A stretch of 64,000 bases of DNA. It comes from Nocardioides sp. Kera G14 (GTDB taxonomy: Bacteria; Actinomycetota; Actinomycetes; Propionibacteriales; Nocardioidaceae). Shown piece by piece: positions 51,800 through 59,979 of the stretch; position 1 is the stretch's first letter, and every line of letters starts with the position of its first letter. Position numbers and translations under genes: made by a program. The notes under the pieces are model-generated. The model saw nothing but the letters and a program-made list of their open reading frames with translations, had not been told where the DNA came from and made no database searches. The stretch covers positions 1,798,001 through 1,862,000 of the forward strand of contig NZ_CP085839.1 of NCBI RefSeq assembly GCF_020715565.1. The letters run 5' to 3'.

Positions 51800-52876
51800 C
51801 TTCTTGAAGCGCCCGGCGAAACCGCGGAGCGGCAGGTCCGCACTGGTGAGGACGCCGGGCGCCGCCGCGACCACCGCGCGGATGGAGTTGAGCGCCGGAA
51901 GGCCGGTGACCGTCATGCCGATCGACGCGAAGTCCTCGGCACGGGAGAGGTCGACGCCGGGCGCAGGGAAGATCATGTGCTTGTTGTAGATCTGCGGGTC
52001 GCCGATGATCTGCGTGATGTAGCAGCCCTTGATGTCCCAGCTCGGGCTGGTGTGTGGCGTCATCTGCCACTCGATGTGCGTCTCGATGCGCGGCACGCCG
52101 TCGACGGTGCCGACGTACTTCACGTAGCTGCCCCCGAGGGAGCCCTCGGGCAGCTGGTACCAGCCGAGGTCGACGTCCTTCGTGCAGGCGCCGAGCTCGT
52201 ACTCGAACCGGACGTCGTCGAGCTCGAGGTCGAAGGCGTCGGCCATCATCCAGACGGAGTCGGCGAAGACCTCGGTGTACTTGCGCAGCATCGAGGGCAA
52301 CTCCGGGTCGTCGACAGGACGGCCGTAGCCGACCTCGCGCCAGGTCGCCGAGGAGTGGTGGCAGGAGACGTCCACCGACTCGATGGTCGTGATGTGCTCG
52401 ATCTCAGCGACGTCGGCGGAGCTGACGACACCGAGGATCTGGTTGAGGCCCGGGTTCATCCCCGTTCCGTAGAAGGTGACGCCGCCGCGCTTGGCCGCCT
52501 CGTCGAGGATCTCGGTCCAGGGCCGGCCCGTCTCGGACGGATGGTTGGCGTTGCGGTGATGGCCGGTGATCCAGTCGGCCGTGGTGACGATGTTGATCCC
52601 GGCCTCGAGCACCCGGATGTAGAGGTCCTCGTCGGGGAAGACGCCGTGGAAGGTCACGACGTCGGGCTTCGCCTCGATGATCTCCTCCACCGTGCCGGTG
52701 GCGCGGATCCCGACGGGGTCGAGGCCGGCGAGCTCGCCGACGTCGCGTCCCACCTTGTCGGGGGTGTAGACGTGGACGCCGATCAGCTCGAGGTCGCGGT
52801 GCCGGCCGATCCTCTTGATCATCTCGCTGCCGACGTTGCCGGTCGCGACCTGGAAGACGCGGATCGACTGGCTCAT
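51797..52876 (-). CDS. DapB-like NAD(P)-dependent oxidoreductase, paralog 1
   Basis: A 359-residue protein of the dihydrodipicolinate reductase-like/amine-dehydrogenase group. The Rossmann start VFQVATGNVGSEMIKRI is followed by VGVHVYTPDKVGRDVGEL-like segments, GINIVTTADWITGHH, and GGVTFYGTGMNPGLNQIL. The paralog at 59980-61083 has the same plan. The true substrate in steroid clusters is unknown. Start at ATG 52876, overlapping the Rieske gene stop by four bases; the frame upstream to 52918 lies within that gene. Confidence 0.82.
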   Translation of the reverse strand: MSQSIRVFQVATGNVGSEMIKRIGRHRDLELIGVHVYTPDKVGRDVGELAGLDPVGIRATGTVEEIIEAKPDVVTFHGVFPDEDLYIRVLEAGINIVTTADWITGHHRNANHPSETGRPWTEILDEAAKRGGVTFYGTGMNPGLNQILGVVSSADVAEIEHITTIESVDVSCHHSSATWREVGYGRPVDDPELPSMLRKYTEVFADSVWMMADAFDLELDDVRFEYELGACTKDVDLGWYQLPEGSLGGSYVKYVGTVDGVPRIETHIEWQMTPHTSPSWDIKGCYITQIIGDPQIYNKHMIFPAPGVDLSRAEDFASIGMTVTGLPALNSIRAVVAAAPGVLTSADLPLRGFAGRFKK

Positions 52877-53892
52877 GACTTCTCCTGCTCGTTGCTGGGG
52901 TAGAACTGCTGGGCCCACGCGCGGAGTGCGGTGAAGCCGGGGTACTCGCCGCGCGACAGGGCCGCCGGGTCGGCGTACTTCTGGTGGGACCAGATCACGA
53001 GGTCGGCCTCGACCTGCTCGATCACGAACCGGGCGGCCTTGGCGGCCGCCTCGACGTCCGCCTCGCCGCCGCCGGACGGGTCGTTGCCGATCCAGACCGA
53101 GAAGCGGACGTCACAGGTCGCGTCGTCGACCGGCGTGACGGCGAGCATCGTGCGGTTGTCGACCATGCCGTGACTCTTGGTGATCGCGAACCCGAGGCCG
53201 ACGTTGATCGCCTCGACGCCGGAGTCGATCTCCTCGATGCTGCCCGGCTCGCCCTCGAAGGCGACGGTGAAGTCGACGTAGGAGAGGGGCTGGTCGAAGT
53301 CCTGACGGGTGAACTGCGGGATGATCGGGACCTGGTGCACGTACTTGAAGTGGGCGAAGTCGACGCCGTTCTCCAGGACGTACTGGGGATGGAGCTCCTG
53401 CGCGGGATCGAAGAGGACGTTGCCGGGATAGCTGCGGTGGTAGTCGTCCGCCGACCGGCCGTCGTCCCAAGCGGTGAAGATCTCCGGCACGTCGAAGTAG
53501 GGCTCGCGATGCTCCCCCGACGCGTCGTGCCACAGGTAGATCGACTCGTTCACCTCACGCACCGGGTAGGTGCGGATCTTCTTGCCGATGTTGGGCCGGT
53601 CCTCGTACGGGATGCAGACGTTGCGCCCCGCCGCATTCCACTGCCAGCCGTGGAACGGGCACTGGATCGCGTCCTCACCGTCGCGCTCGACCACGGTCCC
53701 GCCGTAGCCGAGGTGGGCGCCGAGGTGCTCGCAGTAGGCCTCCATGATCGTGACCCGTCCGGAGACGCCGCGCCAGGCGATGAGGTCATGACCGAAGTAG
53801 GTCATCCGATGGACGCCGCCGACCGGGACCTCCTCGGACCAGGCGACCTGGAACCACCCCGTAGGGCGCATGTTCAGTGTGGGCTTGACCAT
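52873..53892 (-). CDS. KshA-like Rieske oxygenase, second copy type
   Basis: A 339-residue Rieske oxygenase. Cluster ligands are Cys54, His56, Cys78 and His81 (CEHLGAH, CPFHGWQWN). The iron site is in NGVDFAHFKYVH with Asp178, His181 and His186. It is shorter than KshA and only distantly similar, and belongs to the KshA/cholesterol-desaturase-like (DAF-36/Neverland) side of the family by general appearance. No reductase lies next to it, so it may share KshB (inference). It lies in an isomerase-Rieske-DapB-like operon behind KstR operator 7. Confidence 0.85.
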   Translation of the reverse strand: MVKPTLNMRPTGWFQVAWSEEVPVGGVHRMTYFGHDLIAWRGVSGRVTIMEAYCEHLGAHLGYGGTVVERDGEDAIQCPFHGWQWNAAGRNVCIPYEDRPNIGKKIRTYPVREVNESIYLWHDASGEHREPYFDVPEIFTAWDDGRSADDYHRSYPGNVLFDPAQELHPQYVLENGVDFAHFKYVHQVPIIPQFTRQDFDQPLSYVDFTVAFEGEPGSIEEIDSGVEAINVGLGFAITKSHGMVDNRTMLAVTPVDDATCDVRFSVWIGNDPSGGGEADVEAAAKAARFVIEQVEADLVIWSHQKYADPAALSRGEYPGFTALRAWAQQFYPSNEQEKS

Positions 53893-53916
53893 CGGACTCT
53901 CCTCATGACAGCGGGG

Positions 53917-54708
53917 TCACCAACCGGGTGGAAGTGCGGTGAAGTCGGCGGGACGGCCCTCGGCGAAGGCGGTGAGCGCCTCCATGTTGGCCGGGCCGCC
54001 CATGAGCCGGACGAAGCCGTCGTTCTCCCGTTCCCGGGCCGCGGCGACCGCCTCGCGCAGCGGCGCCACGATGTCGGCCTTCACCTCACGCAGGCTCGAG
54101 ATCGGCCGAGCGGCGAGGACCGCCGCGTGTCGCCACGCCTCGGAGACCAGCTCCTCCGGCGCACAGAGTCGCCAGACCAGGCCCATCTCCTTCGCCTCGA
54201 CGGCACCGATCCACTCGGCGGAGAGCAGGATCCACGCCGCGTTCTGCCGCCCGACGAGTCGCGGAAGCAGTTCACTCGAGGCGGCTTCGGGAGCCACGCC
54301 GAGGGAGGTGAAGGGCGCCTTGAGGCGCGCCTCGGTCGACATGAAGACGAGGTCCGCGAAGCCGACGATCGTGAGCCCGATGCCGAGGCCGAGCCCGTTG
54401 ATCGCCAGCACCAGCGGCTTGCCGAACGCCTCGAGGGCATCGATCAGGCCGACGAAGCCATGCACTCCGGGGACGAAGTCCGGATTGGAGATCCGCTCCC
54501 CCATCTCCATCAGGTCGGTGCCGGCACTGAAGGCCCGCCCGGCGCCGGTGAGGAGGACGACCGCGACATCCGGGGCCTGATCGGCCTCGAACAGCGCCTC
54601 CGTCAACGCGTCGTAGAGCGCCTCGTTGAAGGCGTTGAGGGCCTCGGGACGATTGAGCGTGATCGTGCGGACCCGGTCGCGGTCCTTGATCAGCAGCAGG
54701 TCACTCAC
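53917..54708 (-). CDS. Enoyl-CoA isomerase-type crotonase
   Basis: A 263-residue crotonase-fold protein with NRPEALNAFNEALYD and TGAGRAFSAGTDLMEM (oxyanion loop). The hydratase Glu pair is absent (GIGLTI at the first site). The later PFTSLGVAPEAASS matches the Delta3,Delta2-enoyl-CoA isomerase motif, whose Glu is catalytic. GTG 54708 is the conservative start. TTG 54720 is possible and would lie nine bases from KstR operator 7, the spacing seen at other genes here. First gene of a three-gene operon. Confidence 0.83.
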   Translation of the reverse strand: MSDLLLIKDRDRVRTITLNRPEALNAFNEALYDALTEALFEADQAPDVAVVLLTGAGRAFSAGTDLMEMGERISNPDFVPGVHGFVGLIDALEAFGKPLVLAINGLGLGIGLTIVGFADLVFMSTEARLKAPFTSLGVAPEAASSELLPRLVGRQNAAWILLSAEWIGAVEAKEMGLVWRLCAPEELVSEAWRHAAVLAARPISSLREVKADIVAPLREAVAAARERENDGFVRLMGGPANMEALTAFAEGRPADFTALPPGW

Positions 54709-54729
54709 ACGCGCACTCAACCACGGAAC

Positions 54730-54743
54730 TAGAACGTGTTACA
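54730..54743. promoter_or_regulatory. KstR operator 7, TAGAACGTGTTACA
   Basis: It matches all fixed positions of TNNAACNNGTTNNA, between the isomerase operon (minus) and the CoA ligase at 54798 (plus). A second palindrome of another type begins 19 bases away at 54763. Confidence 0.85.
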
Positions 54744-54762
54744 AGATTTTCAGCACAAACTC

Positions 54763-54776
54763 TGGACAGGTGTCCA
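54763..54776. promoter_or_regulatory. Palindromic operator TGGACAGGTGTCCA, same type as the CYP51-operon TetR site
   Basis: Perfect 6-2-6 palindrome, extended to CTGGACA..TGTCCAG at 54762-54777, 21 bases before the GTG of the CoA ligase. The half-sites are identical to those at 44585-44598. No other copy was noticed in the window. Confidence 0.7.
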
Positions 54777-54797
54777 GTCGGTTGAGACCCTCGCAGT

Positions 54798-56393
54798 GTG
54801 ACCCAGGACACCCGCCCCTTGAACCTCGCCGACGTGCTCGAAGCGATGGCCGACGCCGTACCCGACCGCACCGCCGTGTTCACCATGGCCCGCCCCTACA
54901 CCTTCGCCGAGCTCGACGAGCGCGCGACGCGCTTCGCCAACCACCTGGTCTCGGAGGGCATCCAGCCCGGTGAGCACGTGGCCGTCCACTCCCGCAACCG
55001 GATCGAGTGGGTCGAGGCCTACTACGGCTGCTTCAAGGCGCGCGCGGTGCCGATCAACATCAACTTCAAGTACCTCCACGACGAGCTGACCTACCTCTAC
55101 GACAACGCCGACATCGTGGCGACGATCGTCGCGCCCGAGCACGTCGAGGCCGTCAAGGGGCTCGTCGTGCCGGGCCTGCGGCATGTGCTCGTCATGGGCG
55201 AGGAGTACGAGGCGGCCATGGCGGCAGCCTCCACCGATCGTGAGCTCGGGGGCCGCGCGGCCGGACGCACCGGCGACGACCATTACGTGCTCTTCACCGG
55301 CGGCACGACCGGTCGTCCCAAGGGCGTCGTATGGCGCAACGAGGACATCATTCCGGCGGCGATGAACGAGGTGCGCTTCAAGGCGCCGATCGAGTCGGTC
55401 GAGAAGCTCGCCGAGGAGGCGATCGCCCTCGAGACGCCGATGACCATCCTGGCCTGCGGCCCGATGATGCACGGCGGCTCGCAGTGGATCCTCGGCAACG
55501 GCCACCTCGGCGGTCACACCGTCGCCCTCTACACCGAGCCGTCCTTCTCCGCCGAGACCCTGCTCGACCTCGTCCAGGCGGCCGGGGTCGTCTCCCTCAC
55601 CTTCCTCGGTGACGCGATGGGCCGGCCGGTCGCCGACGCCCTCGAGGCCGAGCCCGACCGGTGGGACCTCTCGAAGCTCGTCGCGATGTCCAACGGGTCC
55701 GCGCCGCTCTCCGACGGGGTGCGGGCACAGTTGCGGAAGGTCCTCCCCGGTCGCTTCATCCTCGACACGGTCGGCGCCTCGGAGTCCGGTGCGACGGCCA
55801 AGCGGATCGACGACGGCCAGGACGCCGGTGCCGGAGCGCCCCGCTTCGATCCCGACCCCGATGCCGCCGTCCTGCGCGCCGACGGCACCCTCGCCGAGGT
55901 CGGCGAGGAGGGCCTGCTCGCGCGCACGGGCCCGCTCCCCCTCGGCTACTACAAGGACCCCGAGAAGACGGCAGCGACCTTCAAGGAGTACGACGGCAAG
56001 CGCTGGACCATCCCCGGCGATGCTGCGCGCCTGGAGGCCGACGGCTCGATCTCGCTGCTCGGCCGCGGCTCGGTCTGCATCAACACCGGCGGGGAGAAGG
56101 TGCACCCCGAGGAGGTCGAGGCCGCCCTGCTGCGGCACGACGACATCTTCGACGCCGTCGCCGTCGGCGTACCGCACCCGCGGTGGGGGCAGCAGGTGGT
56201 CGCCCTCGTCCAGGCACGCGAGGGTCACGACCTGACCGCCGACGACGTGCGTGCGCACTGCCGCGCGCTGATCGCGAACTACAAGGTGCCCAAGGAAATC
56301 ATCTTCGTCGACCGCGTGCCCCGCACGCCGGTGTCGAAGGTCGACTACCCGGCCAGCCGCGCGCTGGCCACCGGGCTCCTCGACACGCCGTAG
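54798..56393 (+). CDS. Steroid/fatty-acyl-CoA ligase (FadD17/FadD19-like)
   Basis: A 531-residue ANL ligase, GTG start. The P-loop FTGGTTGRPKGVVWRNED starts at about 172, and TVGASESGA, GDAARLEADGSISLLGRGS and INTGGEKVHPEEVEAAL follow, with a C-terminal lysine in PVSKVDYP. It is clearly related to the FadD19 at 15389 but diverged, so it may act on a different side-chain length. Its promoter carries both a KstR box and a TGGACA-NN-TGTCCA site, and no clear Shine-Dalgarno is present. Confidence 0.87.
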   Translation: MTQDTRPLNLADVLEAMADAVPDRTAVFTMARPYTFAELDERATRFANHLVSEGIQPGEHVAVHSRNRIEWVEAYYGCFKARAVPININFKYLHDELTYLYDNADIVATIVAPEHVEAVKGLVVPGLRHVLVMGEEYEAAMAAASTDRELGGRAAGRTGDDHYVLFTGGTTGRPKGVVWRNEDIIPAAMNEVRFKAPIESVEKLAEEAIALETPMTILACGPMMHGGSQWILGNGHLGGHTVALYTEPSFSAETLLDLVQAAGVVSLTFLGDAMGRPVADALEAEPDRWDLSKLVAMSNGSAPLSDGVRAQLRKVLPGRFILDTVGASESGATAKRIDDGQDAGAGAPRFDPDPDAAVLRADGTLAEVGEEGLLARTGPLPLGYYKDPEKTAATFKEYDGKRWTIPGDAARLEADGSISLLGRGSVCINTGGEKVHPEEVEAALLRHDDIFDAVAVGVPHPRWGQQVVALVQAREGHDLTADDVRAHCRALIANYKVPKEIIFVDRVPRTPVSKVDYPASRALATGLLDTP

Positions 56394-56446
56394 ACCGATT
56401 TCCTCAAACCGGTTGCAATTGCCCCCGCGCGGGCGCATGGTTTCGA

Positions 56447-56462
56447 CGTGACGTGAGTCACA
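56447..56462. promoter_or_regulatory. CRP-like site CGTGA-N6-TCACA before the DUF3068 gene
   Basis: CGTGACGTGAGTCACA fits TGTGANNNNNNTCACA at nine of ten positions and ends 23 bases before GTG 56486. The inner core GTGAC-STGAG-TCAC is shared with the site at 63600. Confidence 0.4.
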
Positions 56463-56485
56463 TGGACACATCCTTGGGAGGGAAT

Positions 56486-57418
56486 GTGCGCATCATCAAG
56501 TTCGTCTGCCTCATCGTCGGCGGGTTCCTCGTCACCGCCGGCGTGCTCGTCCAGGCCTGGCTTCCGGGCCAGGTCCTCAAGACGCCGCTCGACGTCGACT
56601 CCAAGATCCACATGACGGGGACCGCGGAATCCGGGCTGCTCTTCTCCGGAAGCCAGAAGGTCAACATCTTCAACCAGACCACGGCCGTCGCCGGGCTCTC
56701 CGACGACTCCAACGTGGCCTGGGGCACCTGGAAGTGCGTCGTGATCGCCGCCCCGGGTGCGCCCGACTGTGTGCAGGCCGACGACCCGACGTACAAGCTC
56801 GTCAACGCCTCGTCCGACACGTACCTCGCCTCGCGGACCTCCGGTCTTGCGGTCTCCGACACGCATTCCCTTCCGGCCGGGGTCAAGAGCGCGACGGGGC
56901 TGGTCAACAAGTTCCCGTTCAACTCCAAGAAGACGACCTACCCCTACTGGGACTCGACCCTGCAGAAGGCAGTGCCCGCGGCCTACCAGCGCACCGAGAA
57001 GCTGGACGGCCTGACCACCTACGTCTACGAGCTCTCCATCCCCGACACGGTGGCCGAGATCTCCGACGGGGTGCAGGGCACCTACCGCAACACGATGCAG
57101 ATCTACGTCGAGCCGCTCACCGGCGCGGTCGTCAACCAGGTCGCCGACACCAGCACGACGCTGTCGGACGGCACGGTGGCCCTGGCGGTGAAGGCCGCGT
57201 TCACCGACAAGCAGATCGCGACCAGCGTCAGCGAGGCGAAGGACAACCGACGCCTGCTCGTGCTGATGCTCGACGTCGCCCCGTTCGTCCTCTACGCGCT
57301 CGGCGCGTTGCTCCTGGCCGGCGGGCTCGTGCTGGCGGTGCGCTCAGCGCGGCGCCAGCGGCCGGTCGACCGGGAGGCATCGGTGCCGCAGATGCCGCTC
57401 CGCGGCGCACACGCGTAA
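56486..57418 (+). CDS. DUF3068 (PorA-family-like) membrane protein
   Basis: A 310-residue protein with an N-terminal membrane helix (FVCLIVGGFLVTAGVLVQAWLP), a large extracytoplasmic domain (about 30-270), and a second helix near the end (FVLYALGALLLAGGLVLAV) before a short basic tail. This layout and the TYPYWD and GVQGTYRNTMQIYVEP segments identify DUF3068, annotated as PorA family in some databases. GGAGGGAA is immediately upstream of GTG 56486, which I prefer over ATG 56462. Envelope lipid or porin-like roles are speculative. It ends at a perfect palindrome. Confidence 0.83.
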   Translation: MRIIKFVCLIVGGFLVTAGVLVQAWLPGQVLKTPLDVDSKIHMTGTAESGLLFSGSQKVNIFNQTTAVAGLSDDSNVAWGTWKCVVIAAPGAPDCVQADDPTYKLVNASSDTYLASRTSGLAVSDTHSLPAGVKSATGLVNKFPFNSKKTTYPYWDSTLQKAVPAAYQRTEKLDGLTTYVYELSIPDTVAEISDGVQGTYRNTMQIYVEPLTGAVVNQVADTSTTLSDGTVALAVKAAFTDKQIATSVSEAKDNRRLLVLMLDVAPFVLYALGALLLAGGLVLAVRSARRQRPVDREASVPQMPLRGAHA

Positions 57419-57420
57419 TG

Positions 57421-57462
57421 CATGACTGAGCCCCGGGCGCATGCGCCCGGGGCTCAGTCATG
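57421..57462. terminator. Perfect 42-base palindrome, bidirectional terminator
   Basis: Every base from 57421 to 57462 pairs with its mirror (CATGACTGAGCCCCGGGCGC and its complement). It lies between the convergent stop codons of the DUF3068 gene (57418) and the GMC gene (57469), so it can terminate both. No U-tract is present. Confidence 0.8.
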
Positions 57463-57468
57463 CCCTGC

Positions 57469-59091
57469 TCAGGCCAGTAGGAAGTCGGCCGCGCGGTGGC
57501 CGATCATGATCGACGGCGCGTTGGTGTTGCCGCCGGTGATGGTCGGCATCACCGACGCGTCGGCGACACGCAGGGCGTCGATGCCCTTGACCCTGAGGTC
57601 CGGTGTGACGACGGCGCGCGGGTCGGAGTCCTGGCCCATCCGGCAGGTCCCGACGGCGTGGTAGACGCTGTGCACGATGTTGGGCAGGACCTCCCGGATC
57701 GCCTGCGGGCTGCTGTACTCCGGGCCGGGGGTGATCTCGCCCTGGCTGTCACCCAGCCCGGCCATGACCTCGCGCATCTTGGCGATGCCGTCGAGGAGCA
57801 CCTCGGCATCGCGGCCCACGGTGAGGTAGGCCGGGTCGATCAGTGGCTTGTCGGCCGGGTCCGAGCTGCGCAGCCGGACCGTGCCACGGCTCTCGGGATA
57901 GATCAGCGTCGGCAGGATGCACAGGCCCGGCTTGGTGGTCGCCGGACGGACCGGCTTGTCACCGTCCTGGTTCGGGAACGGGTAGACCCAGTAGAGGACG
58001 TGCATCTGCAGGTCCGGGATCGACTGCGCGAACTGGGACTTCACGAACGCGAAGGCCTCGAACTGGGAGCCTGCGGCCCAGCCGCTCCGGTTGAGCCGCG
58101 CCTGCGCGAGGCCCTTGAGGAAGTAGAGCGGAGTGGGCCGTCGCTCGGCCGAATCCATCCGGAAGGAGACCGGCACGAAGAGGTGGTCGTGCAGGTTGTC
58201 ACCGACCGGCAGGTCCGCACGGGTGTGGACGCCCACCTCGCTGAGGTGGTCGGACGGGCCGATCCCACTGAGCATCAGGAGCTGGGCGGAGCCGAAGACA
58301 CCGGCGGAGACGATCACCTCGCGGCTTGCGGAGATGACCTGCTTCTCCCCCTTCTTGTCCCGGACCTCGACACCGGTGGCGCGCTCACCGTCGAGGACGA
58401 CGCGAAGTGCCGTCGCCTCGGTGAGGATCACGAGGTTCTCGTAGGTCTTCGCCTTGTCGTCACGGAGGTAGGCCTTGGCCGTGGAGTAGCGCATCCCGTC
58501 GGCAGCACTGAGCTGCATGATCGAGACGCCCTCCTGCTCCTTGCCGTTGTAGTCGTCGATCAGGTCGACGCCGAGCCGGCCGGGGGCGTGCTCGAGGAAC
58601 GACTGCGCGGCGCCGGTCAGGTTGACCTGTCGGCGTACCTTGATCGGGCCGCCGGCACCGCGGAGGTCGGACTCGCCGTCCTCCCAGTCCTCGATGGCCT
58701 TGAAGGAGTCGCGGACGTCGTCCCACGCCCACCCCGTGGCACCGTCGGCGGCCCAGTCGTCGAAGTTCTGCTGGTTGCCACGGACCCAGAGCATGCCGTT
58801 GATCGAGCTGGAGCCGCCGAGCACCTTGCCGCGCGTCATCGGGATGACGCGGTCGAGGGCGGCGGTCTGGGGGACGGACTTGAAGCCCCAGTCGACGTAC
58901 TTCTTCAGCTGCGGCGTCGCGAGCATGACCGCGACGGCGCCTGGAAGTTCGAGGAGGTTGCGGATGCCGAGTTTGGTGTCGGGACCCCCGGCCTCGATGA
59001 GGATGACACTTGCACCCGACTCGGCCAGGCGGCGGGCGATCACACACCCTGCGCTACCGGCACCGACGATGACGTAATCAGCGGAGACCAT
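57469..59091 (-). CDS. GMC-family FAD alcohol oxidase/dehydrogenase, second copy
   Basis: A 540-residue GMC oxidoreductase. The FAD motif GAGSAG is near the N-terminus, signature 1 is MTRGKVLGGSSSINGMLWVRG, signature 2 is GSAQLLMLSGIG, and the catalytic His is in YHAVGTCRMGQD with GGNTNAPSIM following. It is clearly paralogous to the enzyme at 31713 with the same length and motifs, but they diverge in the substrate region. A TAGATT -10 (minus strand 59098-59103) in KstR operator 8 ends six bases before the ATG, so the transcript should be leaderless. It is a one-gene transcript ending at the 42-base palindrome. Confidence 0.9.
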   Translation of the reverse strand: MVSADYVIVGAGSAGCVIARRLAESGASVILIEAGGPDTKLGIRNLLELPGAVAVMLATPQLKKYVDWGFKSVPQTAALDRVIPMTRGKVLGGSSSINGMLWVRGNQQNFDDWAADGATGWAWDDVRDSFKAIEDWEDGESDLRGAGGPIKVRRQVNLTGAAQSFLEHAPGRLGVDLIDDYNGKEQEGVSIMQLSAADGMRYSTAKAYLRDDKAKTYENLVILTEATALRVVLDGERATGVEVRDKKGEKQVISASREVIVSAGVFGSAQLLMLSGIGPSDHLSEVGVHTRADLPVGDNLHDHLFVPVSFRMDSAERRPTPLYFLKGLAQARLNRSGWAAGSQFEAFAFVKSQFAQSIPDLQMHVLYWVYPFPNQDGDKPVRPATTKPGLCILPTLIYPESRGTVRLRSSDPADKPLIDPAYLTVGRDAEVLLDGIAKMREVMAGLGDSQGEITPGPEYSSPQAIREVLPNIVHSVYHAVGTCRMGQDSDPRAVVTPDLRVKGIDALRVADASVMPTITGGNTNAPSIMIGHRAADFLLA

Positions 59092-59101
59092 TCCCGAAAT
59101 C

Positions 59102-59115
59102 TAGAACGTGTTCTA
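59102..59115. promoter_or_regulatory. KstR operator 8, TAGAACGTGTTCTA
   Basis: Perfect palindrome identical to operator 1, extended to CTAG...CTAG at 59101-59116. It lies ten bases from the GMC start (59091) and eleven from the LLM start (59127). Its edges form TAGATT on the minus strand and TAGTCT (59114-59119) on the plus strand, so both divergent promoters overlap the operator. Confidence 0.92.
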
Positions 59116-59126
59116 GTCTCCTGTCT

Positions 59127-59963
59127 ATGCGAAACGGGATCGTCCTCTTCACCTCCGACCGCGGCATCCGCCCTGCCGAACTCGCCAAGGCTGCGGAGGA
59201 GCGGGGCTTCGACACCTTCTACGTGCCCGAGCACACCCACATCCCGGTCAAGCGCGAGGCGCTGCATCCGACGGGTGGCGAGGAGCTGCCCGACGACCGC
59301 TATCTGCGGACCCTCGACCCGTGGGTCGTGCTGGGCGGCTGCGCGGCGGTGACCTCCCGGATCGGGCTCTCCACCGCGGTGGCGCTGCCCGTCGAGTCGG
59401 ACCCGATCACCCTGGCCAAGACGATCGCCTCGCTGGACTTCCTGTCGGGCGGCCGCGTCTCGCTGGGTGTCGGCTTCGGCTGGAACACCGATGAGCTCGC
59501 CGACCACCACGTGCCGGCGGATCGCCGTCGCACCGTGCTCAAGGAGTACCTCGAGGCGATGCGGTCGATCTGGACCGAGGAGGAGGCGTCGTACGACGGC
59601 GAGTTCGTCTCCTTCGGACCGAGCTGGGCCTACCCCAAGCCGACGGGATCGATCCCGGTGGTGGTCGGCGCTGAGCTCGGCCCCCAGACGGCCCGCTGGA
59701 TCGCCCGCCACGCCGACGGCTGGATGAGCACACCGCGCTCGTCCGGCGTCGGCGAGAAGATCAAGCAGCTCCAGGTCGAGTGGGAGGCCGCCGGCCGCGA
59801 CGGCAAGCCCGAGGTCCGGATCCTCGTCGCCAAGCGTCCGACGCCGGAGGATCTGGCCGAGTGGTCGGTCGCCGACGAGCTGATCTGGGGTGTCCCCGAC
59901 GCCGAGCCGGATGTGGTGCTCCCCTACCTCGACAAGCTCGCCGGCCGCCTCGGCCTGGCCTGA
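59127..59963 (+). CDS. LLM-class F420-dependent oxidoreductase
   Basis: A 278-residue luciferase-like F420 enzyme: ERGFDTFYVPEHTHIP, GLSTAVALPVESDPITLAKTIA, GRVSLGVGFGWNTDEL, and WIARHADGWMSTPR. It belongs to the Rv2161c/Rv3079c-like F420 subfamily by general look. TAGTCT ends seven bases before the ATG, indicating a leaderless start. It leads a five-gene operon with a DapB-like protein, SDR, hydrolase and SDR. Confidence 0.88.
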   Translation: MRNGIVLFTSDRGIRPAELAKAAEERGFDTFYVPEHTHIPVKREALHPTGGEELPDDRYLRTLDPWVVLGGCAAVTSRIGLSTAVALPVESDPITLAKTIASLDFLSGGRVSLGVGFGWNTDELADHHVPADRRRTVLKEYLEAMRSIWTEEEASYDGEFVSFGPSWAYPKPTGSIPVVVGAELGPQTARWIARHADGWMSTPRSSGVGEKIKQLQVEWEAAGRDGKPEVRILVAKRPTPEDLAEWSVADELIWGVPDAEPDVVLPYLDKLAGRLGLA

Positions 59964-59979
59964 GCTGACGGGCCGCGTC

